A DNA stretch of 64,000 bases, taken from NCBI RefSeq assembly GCF_022601975.1, contig NZ_JAKVIR010000002.1:124001-188000 (forward strand). The letters are read 5' to 3'. The position numbers and the translations under genes are program-made. The stretch is from Pontibacter sp. E15-1. Lineage in GTDB: Bacteria > Bacteroidota > Bacteroidia > Cytophagales > Hymenobacteraceae. Shown in pieces: positions 1 to 7,445 of this stretch (its first letter is position 1; every line of letters begins with the position of its first letter). The notes beneath the pieces were generated by a model, which worked only from the letters and a program-made list of their open reading frames with translations, was not told where the DNA came from and did no database searches.

Positions 1-944
1 TCCCCCACAAACCGGTTGTAGAGTTCCTGCGGCAAGCTTGGCATGCTTTGCCGGATGCCCTCCAGCCATTCCCGCTCAATCACAAGCGGCGGCAGGTCCG
101 GCTCCGGGAAGTAACGGTAGTCGTTCAGGTTTTCCTTGGAGCGCTGCGAAGTCGTGTTGCCTGTGTTGGCGTCATACCCGCGGGTTTCCCCGTCTACTTT
201 CCCGCCGTTTTCCAGGATCGTGATCTGGCGCTCTATTTCGTGCTCGATGGCACGCTGCACGTTCCGGAAGGAGTTCATGTTCTTTACCTCTACCTTGGTG
301 CCGTAAATCTCAGAGCCTTTTAGCATCACCGACACGTTGGCATCGCAGCGCAGCGAGCCTTCCTCCATGTTACCGTCGCAAATCTCGAGGTAGCGCACCA
401 GGCGGCGTATCTCGGTCAGGAAGTTGTAGGCCTCCACAGAGTCGCGGATATCCGGCTCCGAAACGATCTCGATCAGCGGCACGCCGGCCCGGTTCAGGTC
501 CACAAGCGTCTCAATCTCGCCGGGCAAGTGCATCGACTTTCCGGCGTCTTCCTCCATATGGATCCGCGTGATGCCGATACGCTTCTCCTCGTTGTTTTCG
601 TTCTTCACATCCAGGTGCCCATGCGTACACACCGGGGTTTTGTCCTGCGTGATTTGGTAGCCTTTCGGAAGGTCGGGATAGAAATAGTTTTTGCGGGCGT
701 ACAGGTTGTAGCGCGTAATGTCGCAGTTGGTGGCAATACCCATTTTCACGGCCATCTCCACTACCTTCTTGTTCACATAAGGCAAGGTGCCCGGGTGCCC
801 GAGTGTGATGACGCTGATGTTGGTGTTGGGCATCATGCCATATTCGGTAGAGTCAGCGGCATAGGCCTTACTTTCCGTCAGCATCTGGGCATGTACCTCT
901 AGGCCGATTACAGCCTGGTATTTATCTCTTATTTCTTTATCCAT
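1..944 (-). CDS. gatB: Aspartyl/glutamyl-tRNA amidotransferase subunit B, 3' end outside window
   Basis: Reading the minus strand from the ATG at 942-944 gives an open frame to the window edge, about 314 residues of a family usually near 480. It begins MDKEIRDKYQAVIGLEVHAQ and contains the GatB landmarks VIGLEVHAQ, YFYPDLPKGYQI, EEDAGKS, VDLNRAGVPLIEIVSEPD and RCDANVSV. GatB is the kinase/transamidase subunit of GatCAB, which converts Glu-tRNA(Gln) or Asp-tRNA(Asn) to the amide form in the cytoplasm. The part present covers most of the cradle (kinase) domain. The missing part would hold the helical and YqeY-like tail. It starts 14 bases after the alaS stop, so alaS and gatB are probably cotranscribed. 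I see no frameshift. Confidence 0.95.
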   Translation of the reverse strand, partial: MDKEIRDKYQAVIGLEVHAQMLTESKAYAADSTEYGMMPNTNISVITLGHPGTLPYVNKKVVEMAVKMGIATNCDITRYNLYARKNYFYPDLPKGYQITQDKTPVCTHGHLDVKNENNEEKRIGITRIHMEEDAGKSMHLPGEIETLVDLNRAGVPLIEIVSEPDIRDSVEAYNFLTEIRRLVRYLEICDGNMEEGSLRCDANVSVMLKGSEIYGTKVEVKNMNSFRNVQRAIEHEIERQITILENGGKVDGETRGYDANTGNTTSQRSKENLNDYRYFPEPDLPPLVIEREWLEGIRQSMPSLPQELYNRFVG

Positions 945-958
945 CTGTATAGTATGAA

Positions 959-3595
959 CTAAGCGTTCAAGGATTTCTTTAGTAATTCCAGGGCTTTGGC
1001 AGTCACTGCCGGCAAGCCTGCAGTGTCTTTGCCTCCGGCCGTGGCGTAAAATGGCTGACCGCCGCCGCCGCCTTTTATTTCTTTGGCAAGCTCACGCACC
1101 AGCTGGCTGGCATTCAGGTTTTTGTCGGCCACCACATTATCGGAGAGCATCACCGCGATCTGGGGCTTTCCGTCGATCTCGGCGGCCAGCACCAGCACCA
1201 GGTTGTCGACCACCTGCCGGAGGTCGAAAGCCAGTTTCTTCAGGTGTTCGGCGTTGCTGACGTCTACTTTCTGCGCCACAAAGTTCACGCCGTTCAGCGG
1301 CTGTACCTGCTGTGCCAGCGTGTCTTTCAGTACGCCCAACTGCTTCAGCTCATACTGCTCCAGTTGCTTTTGCAGCACCCTGTAATCCTCCTGCAGCTTC
1401 TGCACTGCCCCCGACAGGTTGCTCTGTGTGCCGATGGTTTCGCGCACCGCGTGCAGCTCGTTCAACTGCTGCTGCACATACTCCTCGGCCAACGTGGCGG
1501 TCACGGCCTCAATGCGGCGAACGCCTGCCGCCACCGAACTCTCGGATACTATTTTGAAGTAGCCGATCTGGCCGGTGTTATACACGTGCGTTCCGCCGCA
1601 AAGCTCCACAGAATGGTCGCGGTCGAAAGTGATGACGCGCACGAACTCCCCGTATTTCTCGCCAAACAGGGCCATGGCACCCATTTCCTTCGCTTCTGCA
1701 ATTGGGGTGTTGCGCTGCTCATCCAGGGGTATGCTCTGGCGCACGCGCTCGTTCACGATATGCTCTACCTCGCGTAGCTGTGCCTCATCCACTTTGGCAA
1801 AGTGCGAAAAGTCGAAACGCAGCAGCTTCTCGTTTACCAGCGAGCCGCGCTGTTGCACGTGCTCTCCTAAAACTTTCCTTAAAGCGGCATGCAGCAAATG
1901 CGTGGCAGAGTGGTTTTTACGGATAAAGTTGCGGCGCTCCACATCAATCTGGCTCTGGAAGCCAACCTCCAGGTTTTGGGGCAGCTTTGTTGTGATGTGC
2001 AGGATCAAATCGTTTTCCTTCTTGGTGTCCAGCACCTCCACCTGCTCCGAGTCAGAGATCAGGTAGCCGGAGTCGCCCACCTGTCCGCCGCTTTCGGCAT
2101 AAAACGGCGTCTGGTCCAGCACCAGGTGGAATTCGCTCTTGTTCTTGGTTTTGACCTGGCGGTAGCGCACGATATGGGAGTCGGCCACCTCGCAGTCATA
2201 CCCCACAAACTCATTCACCACGTCGGGCTGCAAAATCACCCAGTCGGTTTGCTCGGTTGCCGAGGCATTGCGGGAGCGGTTTTTCTGCTGCTCCATCTCC
2301 GCGGTAAAGCCCGACTCGTCTATGGTAAACCCTTTCTCGCGGGCAATCAGGGCTGTCAAATCCAGCGGAAAACCGAAGGTGTCATACAGTTCGAAGGCCG
2401 TTTTGCCATCGATCACCTTGTCGCTTTCCCTGAACTTTTCCTCCAGCGCATCCAGCCGTTTCAGGCCATTGTCCAGGGTGCGCAGAAAGGCGTTTTCCTC
2501 TTCCTCGATTACGCGCTGCACAAAGCTCAGCTGCTGCTTCAGCTCCGGGAAAACGTGGGCCATCTGGTCGGCCAGCACAGCGGCAAGCTTATACAGAAAC
2601 GGCTTTTTGAAGTCGAGGAAAGTGAAGCCATACCGTACCGCGCGGCGCAGGATACGGCGGATCACGTAGCCGGCCTTGTTGTTGGATGGCAGTTGCCCGT
2701 CGGTGATGGCAAAGGCGATGGCGCGGATATGGTCGGCCATCACGCGGATGGCAATGTCTATTTTCTCGCTCTCGCCATACACAACGCCAGCCTCTTTGGC
2801 GATATATTGAATCAGGGGTTGGAAAACATCGGTGTCGTAGTTCGAGCGCTTGCCCTGTATGGCCATGCACAAACGCTCGAAGCCCATACCGGTATCTACG
2901 TGCTGCGCAGGCAGTTTCACGAGCGAGCCGTCAGCCAGTCGGTTAAACTCCATGAACACGTTGTTCCAGATCTCCACCACCTGCGGGTGATCGTTGTTCA
3001 CAAGGTCCTTGCCCGGCACCTGCGCGATCTCCTCCTCGGAGCGCAGGTCTATATGGATTTCAGAGCATGGCCCGCAGGGACCAGTGTCGCCCATTTCCCA
3101 GAAGTTGTCTTTCTTGGAGCCATACAGGATGCGGTCTTCCGGTACCATGGTTTTCCAGATAGCGAAAGCCTCCTCGTCTTTCTCAAGGTTGTCGGCCTTA
3201 TCACCCTCAAAAACAGAAACATACAGCCTATCTTTCGGCAGTTGGTATACCTCTGTCAGCAGTTCCCAGGCCCAGTGCAGCGCCTCTTTCTTAAAATAAT
3301 CGCCGAACGACCAGTTGCCCAGCATCTCAAACATGGTATGGTGGTAGGTATCGTAGCCCACTTCCTCCAGGTCGTTGTGCTTGCCACTCACGCGAAGGCA
3401 TTTCTGCGTGTCGGCAATGCGCCTGTAGGGCGCAGGCTTGTTGCCCAGAAAATAGTCTTTGAAGGGTGCCATACCGGAGTTGATGAACATCAACGTCGGG
3501 TCGTCTTTCACCACAAGCGGGGCAGAAGGCACAACCTGGTGCTGTTTAGAAGCAAAGAAGTCGAAAAACTTCTGTCTGATTTCAGCTGAATTCAT
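959..3595 (-). CDS. alaS: Alanyl-tRNA synthetase
   Basis: 878 residues, the normal length for AlaRS, starting MNSAEIRQKFFDFFASKQHQ at an ATG. It charges tRNA(Ala) with alanine in the cytoplasm and edits mischarged Ser/Gly. The N-terminal class II catalytic core runs to about residue 240 (FINSGMAPFKDYFLG, GDTGPCGPCSEIH). The anticodon-recognition helical domain follows. The editing domain has the zinc motif pieces HSATHLLHAAL and ELCGGTHV. The C-Ala domain ends in the glycine-rich GGGGGQPFYATAGG stretch. All key motifs are intact. gatB lies directly downstream. The upstream gap of about 200 bases is shared with a divergent merR-type gene and must hold both promoters. Confidence 0.97.
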   Translation of the reverse strand: MNSAEIRQKFFDFFASKQHQVVPSAPLVVKDDPTLMFINSGMAPFKDYFLGNKPAPYRRIADTQKCLRVSGKHNDLEEVGYDTYHHTMFEMLGNWSFGDYFKKEALHWAWELLTEVYQLPKDRLYVSVFEGDKADNLEKDEEAFAIWKTMVPEDRILYGSKKDNFWEMGDTGPCGPCSEIHIDLRSEEEIAQVPGKDLVNNDHPQVVEIWNNVFMEFNRLADGSLVKLPAQHVDTGMGFERLCMAIQGKRSNYDTDVFQPLIQYIAKEAGVVYGESEKIDIAIRVMADHIRAIAFAITDGQLPSNNKAGYVIRRILRRAVRYGFTFLDFKKPFLYKLAAVLADQMAHVFPELKQQLSFVQRVIEEEENAFLRTLDNGLKRLDALEEKFRESDKVIDGKTAFELYDTFGFPLDLTALIAREKGFTIDESGFTAEMEQQKNRSRNASATEQTDWVILQPDVVNEFVGYDCEVADSHIVRYRQVKTKNKSEFHLVLDQTPFYAESGGQVGDSGYLISDSEQVEVLDTKKENDLILHITTKLPQNLEVGFQSQIDVERRNFIRKNHSATHLLHAALRKVLGEHVQQRGSLVNEKLLRFDFSHFAKVDEAQLREVEHIVNERVRQSIPLDEQRNTPIAEAKEMGAMALFGEKYGEFVRVITFDRDHSVELCGGTHVYNTGQIGYFKIVSESSVAAGVRRIEAVTATLAEEYVQQQLNELHAVRETIGTQSNLSGAVQKLQEDYRVLQKQLEQYELKQLGVLKDTLAQQVQPLNGVNFVAQKVDVSNAEHLKKLAFDLRQVVDNLVLVLAAEIDGKPQIAVMLSDNVVADKNLNASQLVRELAKEIKGGGGGQPFYATAGGKDTAGLPAVTAKALELLKKSLNA

Positions 3596-3797
3596 GTATG
3601 AGTATTAAGCCTTTAGATATTGCGTGCTGTACTTGTTGTTTAATAACAAAAAATGTGGAATTTTTGTCTGTCAGAACCCCGTTACCCGGAGCAGCCCAAA
3701 AACCCCAATAGGGGCAAAAGTAGCATTTTTTGAGCGTAATCAGTAGCATATGTTTCAAAATTAGTAACGGGGGGCACATAAATATAGCAGATTAATT

Positions 3798-4145
3798 ATG
3801 CCTTATAAAGAAAGAGAAATCGAAAAGCAGTACTACACCATCGGCGAGGTGGCGGCCCAGTTCGACGTGGCCCCCTCCCTGATTCGCTTCTGGGAAACGG
3901 AGTTTGAGCAACTCAAGCCCAAGAAGAACAAGAAAGGCAACCGCCAGTATACCCCCAAAGACATTGAGACGCTGCGCACCGTGTACCACCTCGTGAAAGA
4001 GCGCGGCTATACCATACAGGGAGCACGCGAGGTGATGAAAAACAAATCGGTGCAGACCAAGGACAAAATCGAGATCCTCGAGTCGCTGGAGAAGGTGAAG
4101 GCCTTTCTGCACGGGATCAAGAGCCAGTTGAACACCAAAGGCTAA
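3798..4145 (+). CDS. MerR-family transcriptional regulator
   Basis: 115 residues from an ATG, close to the size of the short MerR-like proteins common in Bacteroidota. The N-terminal winged helix-turn-helix is clear: YYTIGEVAAQFDVAPSLIRF (about residues 11-30), then WETEFEQLKPKKNKKGNRQY and the second-wing helix YTPKDIETLRTVYHLVKERGY. A short coiled-coil (about 85-112) would dimerise it. There are no cysteines and no effector domain, so a metal or redox ligand cannot be inferred. dprA follows 20 bases downstream on the same strand, so the two probably share a transcript. The target is unknown. Confidence 0.85.
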   Translation: MPYKEREIEKQYYTIGEVAAQFDVAPSLIRFWETEFEQLKPKKNKKGNRQYTPKDIETLRTVYHLVKERGYTIQGAREVMKNKSVQTKDKIEILESLEKVKAFLHGIKSQLNTKG

Positions 4146-4165
4146 GTGCGCCGTAAGCAGCCAAT

Positions 4166-5290
4166 ATGGTAAACGAAGAGCAATTGTATGAGGTCGCGCT
4201 CACGCGGCTTCCGGGCGTGGGGCCGCAGCTCACACGGCAACTGGTCAGTTATTGCGGCTCCCCGAAAGGGGCCTTTGATGCGCCTCCCGGCAAGCTGCTC
4301 AAAATCCCGGGCATCGGAAACGGCGTCGCTAAAGCCGTGCGTGAGGGTGCCAAAGCGGCCCTGCTGCAGGCCGAAGAGGTGCTCAGGCAGGCGGAGGCCC
4401 AGGAGGTGAAGCTCCTGTTTTATACCTCCCCGGCGTACCCTGACCGCCTGAAGCAAATTGCTGACGCGCCCACCCTGCTCTACCTGCGCGGCAACGCCAA
4501 CCTGAATCAGCGCCGCATTGTCAGTATCGTGGGCACGCGCCAGGCCTCTGCCTATGGGCAGACGGTGACGGAGCGTATCATAGAAGATCTCAAGCCGCAC
4601 CATGTGATGATCGTCAGCGGTCTGGCCTATGGGATTGACATCCTGGCGCACCGGGCTGCCCTGCAGGCGGGACTCCCCACGGTGGGCGTGATGGCCAGTG
4701 GCCCGGATATCATTTACCCGGCGGTGCACCGCAAATACGCCGAGCGCATGCTCAGCCAGGGAGGGCTGCTGACAGAAAGCGTGTTCGGCACTAAACCGGA
4801 CGCCCCGCGCTTTCCGGCGCGCAACCGGATCATAGCGGGCATGTCAGACTGCACCATCGTGGTGGAGGCTACCAAAAAAAGCGGCACGCTCATCACCGCC
4901 GACATCGCGCATGGGTATGACAAGGAGGTTATGGCTGTGCCCGGCAACATCAACTCGCCAGTTTCGGAGGGGCCAAATTACCTTATCAGGTCGCTAAAGG
5001 CAGCCGCCTATACCTCCGCCCAGGACTTAATCGAGCTTCTGAACTGGGATTTAGAGGATGCCTCGGACTCAAAAGCCCGAAAGGCTACGCTCACGTTTGA
5101 CGCATCTGAGTTTAACCCCGACGAACTGCGGGTGTTGCACGTGTTGCAGCAGGCGCAGGAAGAGCAGATGGACAACATCAGTTGGAAGGCGCAGGTACCG
5201 GTAAGTCTCTTAGCTTCGGTGCTTTTGAGCCTTGAGTTTAAAGGGATAGTGAAAGCAATGCCAGGGAAAAGATTCCGGTTGCTGGTCTGA
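4166..5290 (+). CDS. dprA: DNA-processing protein DprA (Smf)
   Basis: 374 residues. DprA binds incoming single-stranded DNA during natural transformation and loads RecA. The N-terminal helix-hairpin-helix/SAM-like region contains GVGPQLTRQLV and PGIGNGVAKAV. The central Rossmann fold (about residues 105-300) shows the family signatures SIVGTRQASAYG, VSGLAYGIDILAHRAAL, FPARNRIIAG, SGTLITADIA and VPGNINSPVSEGPN. A C-terminal winged helix (DML1-like, about residues 315-374) follows. The start ATG is preceded by only 20 bases after the merR-type stop. All motifs are intact. It converges on the cation transporter gene with a gap of 57 bases. Confidence 0.96.
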   Translation: MVNEEQLYEVALTRLPGVGPQLTRQLVSYCGSPKGAFDAPPGKLLKIPGIGNGVAKAVREGAKAALLQAEEVLRQAEAQEVKLLFYTSPAYPDRLKQIADAPTLLYLRGNANLNQRRIVSIVGTRQASAYGQTVTERIIEDLKPHHVMIVSGLAYGIDILAHRAALQAGLPTVGVMASGPDIIYPAVHRKYAERMLSQGGLLTESVFGTKPDAPRFPARNRIIAGMSDCTIVVEATKKSGTLITADIAHGYDKEVMAVPGNINSPVSEGPNYLIRSLKAAAYTSAQDLIELLNWDLEDASDSKARKATLTFDASEFNPDELRVLHVLQQAQEEQMDNISWKAQVPVSLLASVLLSLEFKGIVKAMPGKRFRLLV

Positions 5291-5347
5291 GTTTGCCGGC
5301 TCCAGATTAAGGGTCAGCTTTACTTGCTTCCGGAAATATAACTGTTG

Positions 5348-6346
5348 TTAAAGACTGTGTTTCCGGTCTGTAATCACCTGGTCGAACTCCCACTCTACAC
5401 GCGCCTTAAAGGGCCGTTGTCTCACGTCGCAGGTATCAATTTTCGTACAGATGGTGCAGGAGCGCTCCAGGCAGGGGTCGGTATGGATGAAGAGCTCGAT
5501 GCTCGGGTCAATCTTCTCACGCACCACTTTCGCTACCGCCTCCACCTCATCATGGGCCTCCAGCACGTTCAGATACCAGGGCACCGTCAGGTGGCAGTCG
5601 ATGTGCAGCGTTGTGCCATACTTAATCACCCGGAGGTTGTGAATATCAATCCAGTTTTCGCGGCGGTTCTCGTTGAGCACCTGCACAATCTCCTTCAGCA
5701 GTTCATAGTCAGCCTCGTCCATGATGCCCGCCACAGATGCCCGCAGGATGCGCGCGCCCGTCACGCAAATGATCGCACCGAACAGAATTGCCACCACACT
5801 GTCGAGCCATACTAGCCCGGTCAGGTATATGAGTACGAGGCCTACCAGAATCCCCGCAGTAGAGTAAGCGTCCGAGATCAGGTGCTTCCCTCCGGCCTGC
5901 AGCACCATCGATTTGGATTGGCGGCCCCTGCTTACGGTAACATACCCCACCGCATAGTTGACAAGGCCCGCCACGGCAACCAGAATTATACCCGTGTCCA
6001 GCTGCTGCAGGGCCACGGGCTCGATAAGGTTATACACGGATTTGAAGATGATGATCGCCCCGGCCACCAGTATGAGGGAGCCCTCCAGGGTAGCGGCAAT
6101 AAACTCGATCTTCCCGTGGCCGTACGGGTGGTTCTCGTCGCGGGGACGGGCGGAAAGGATGAGGCTGTAGAGGGAAAAGCCCCCTGCCACCACGTTGATG
6201 ATGGATTCCAGGGCGTCGGTGAGGATGGCGTTGGAGTTGGTCAGGAAAAAAGCGATGAACTTCGCCAGGAGCAGCACTACGCCCACGGCCACCACCAGAA
6301 TCTGGAGTTTTATGTTTTCACTCTTGTTTTGCTTCCCGAACACCAT
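5348..6346 (-). CDS. Cation diffusion facilitator family transporter with cysteine-rich tail
   Basis: 332 residues. CDF proteins exchange divalent metal (Zn, Fe, Mn, Co) for protons across the inner membrane. Six membrane helices occupy about residues 15-215. Metal-site motifs are visible in TM2 (LTDALESIINV) and TM5 (HLISDAYST), with the loop signature HPYGHGKIEF. A cytoplasmic C-terminal domain follows. Unusually, the tail carries four cysteines, C292, C297, C300 and C306 (CX4CX2CX5C), next to His288 in IHTDPC. This may form an extra metal site. The metal cannot be assigned from sequence. No neighbour suggests a metal regulon. Confidence 0.92.
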   Translation of the reverse strand: MVFGKQNKSENIKLQILVVAVGVVLLLAKFIAFFLTNSNAILTDALESIINVVAGGFSLYSLILSARPRDENHPYGHGKIEFIAATLEGSLILVAGAIIIFKSVYNLIEPVALQQLDTGIILVAVAGLVNYAVGYVTVSRGRQSKSMVLQAGGKHLISDAYSTAGILVGLVLIYLTGLVWLDSVVAILFGAIICVTGARILRASVAGIMDEADYELLKEIVQVLNENRRENWIDIHNLRVIKYGTTLHIDCHLTVPWYLNVLEAHDEVEAVAKVVREKIDPSIELFIHTDPCLERSCTICTKIDTCDVRQRPFKARVEWEFDQVITDRKHSL

Positions 6347-6573
6347 ACAGCTACGCTAGAGATTTACCTGTCAGACCCTGACCCTATTTGGGGGCAACAA
6401 AGGTAACAGAATCATGCATCAATGGCTAACCATACATTGCAGGGGGTATGTTTTTTCCGGCTCTTATCCAATAGCGATTTCAATCAGAAGCCAATCGGTG
6501 TTGGTCGGGAAAGTTAAGAGGTTGCTATGAAAGGGAATAGCCAATACCAAATCAGCACTGTTGAGTAGTGCGG

Positions 6574-6876
6574 TTATGCTAACGTGTCGCTCAGGTCAAG
6601 CCAATTAGGGTTCATCGAGGCGATGAGCCGGTGCAGGGCGTCTTCTCCCCCTTTCAGGATTTCCTTTTCGCGGTTGCGGGCCACTTCCTCCGCATCATAA
6701 TGCTCGTAGTATACCAGCCGGATCTGATTTTGGGGAGTGGTATCTGTTGCGTCCGGGGTGCTGTTCAACTCCTGAAGCTGCTGGCTTAAATTACCGGCAA
6801 TGCCCACCTGTATGCCTTCGCGTGAGGGTTTGCCGAAGATATAAACATAAAAATGGCGTGGTTGGCTTGCTTGCAT
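6574..6876 (-). CDS. Degenerate GIY-YIG domain protein
   Basis: 100 residues, the length of single-domain UPF0213-type GIY-YIG proteins. The fold is recognisable from YVYIFGKPSREGIQVGIAGNL near the N-terminus, LVYYEHYDAEEVARNREKEI in the middle and MNPNWLDLSD at the end. The catalytic pattern looks broken: the second motif tyrosine (YIG) is replaced by glutamine (QVG), and the conserved arginine that follows (usually RRI) reads QQL. Nuclease activity is therefore doubtful, and a DNA-binding or vestigial role is possible. The gene stands alone, with over 220 bases of non-coding DNA on each side. Confidence 0.75.
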   Translation of the reverse strand: MQASQPRHFYVYIFGKPSREGIQVGIAGNLSQQLQELNSTPDATDTTPQNQIRLVYYEHYDAEEVARNREKEILKGGEDALHRLIASMNPNWLDLSDTLA

Positions 6877-6887
6877 GGTCTAATTGG

Positions 6888-6953
6888 TTACGTAAGCGTT
6901 GCGTAAAAGGCCGTCGGCTTCTGTTTCACAGCCTCATACTTTTGTTACGTAAC
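6888..6953. promoter_or_regulatory. Pair of TTACGTAA palindromes upstream of the GIY-YIG gene
   Basis: The 8-base palindrome TTACGTAA occurs at 6888-6895 and again at 6945-6952, the second extended to GTTACGTAAC (6944-6953). A related GCGTTGCGTAAA sits just after the first copy. The pair lies 12-77 bases upstream of the start of the minus-strand GIY-YIG gene, where an operator would be expected. No binding protein can be named. Confidence 0.3.
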
Positions 6954-7113
6954 GCACTGACTTCAATGCTTATTGCCGCTTCGAAACACTATAACTTTGC
7001 GGTATAATCGTCAGCACGGAAGCTTCTGCATCAGTCCTTTCGTTCTTTAGACTGTCATCAACATCCACAGACTTTAAGGCTATATAGGAAGGGGTGTGTT
7101 CGCAGGCAAAGGC

Positions 7114-7314
7114 CTATAACTCTTCCAGGTCGAAATCTTTTCCCTTGCCATACTGCACAAGCTCGTGAAGGAGGTATAAATCCAGGGTAGTTAAGTCTTT
7201 CACGCGGTACTCGCCTTCCACGGGCATGTCCATTACCTGAAACTCAAACGACTCGCCGTAATTGGTAAGCTTGTATTTTTTCCCCTTCCGGAGGTTGTCC
7301 ATCGATAGTGCCAT
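7114..7314 (-). CDS. Small conserved-looking hypothetical protein
   Basis: 66 residues starting MALSMDNLRKGKKYKLTNYG at an ATG. It is predicted cytoplasmic, with alternating beta-strand-like segments (KKYKLTNYG, SFEFQVMDMP, GEYRVKDL) and an acidic end. It has no signal peptide, membrane segment or cysteine. The pattern resembles a small SH3-like or beta-barrel domain found as an orphan in Cytophagales, but I do not recognise a named family. Codon use matches neighbouring genes, which supports it being real. It is separated by the 7388-7423 hairpin from the large surface-protein gene upstream. Confidence 0.6.
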   Translation of the reverse strand: MALSMDNLRKGKKYKLTNYGESFEFQVMDMPVEGEYRVKDLTTLDLYLLHELVQYGKGKDFDLEEL

Positions 7315-7387
7315 CTCCCAGTATTATTAAGCAGTGTTGTTGCGTAGGCAAAGATACAGGGCCGCCCTTACAATTGGCTACCGTTAA

Positions 7388-7423
7388 CCAGAAAAGCCTG
7401 CTTTATTCAGCAGGCTTTTCTGG
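7388..7423 (-). terminator. Strong hairpin after the T9SS surface-protein gene
   Basis: Perfect 15-base stem, 7388-7402 pairing with 7409-7423, with a 6-base loop. It lies 22 bases past the stop of the minus-strand gene ending at 7446, so it probably ends that transcript. The stem includes a run of A/T pairs, but no long U-tract follows on the minus strand, so it may act more as a 3' stabiliser. Confidence 0.65.
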
Positions 7424-7445
7424 TTGGTTGACTGGATACCGCCTT

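Noticed and set aside
1889-3589. 566-codon open frame on the plus strand, opposite alaS
   Set aside because: It is fully antisense to an intact alaS, has no recognisable domain and results from codon bias in GC-rich genes.
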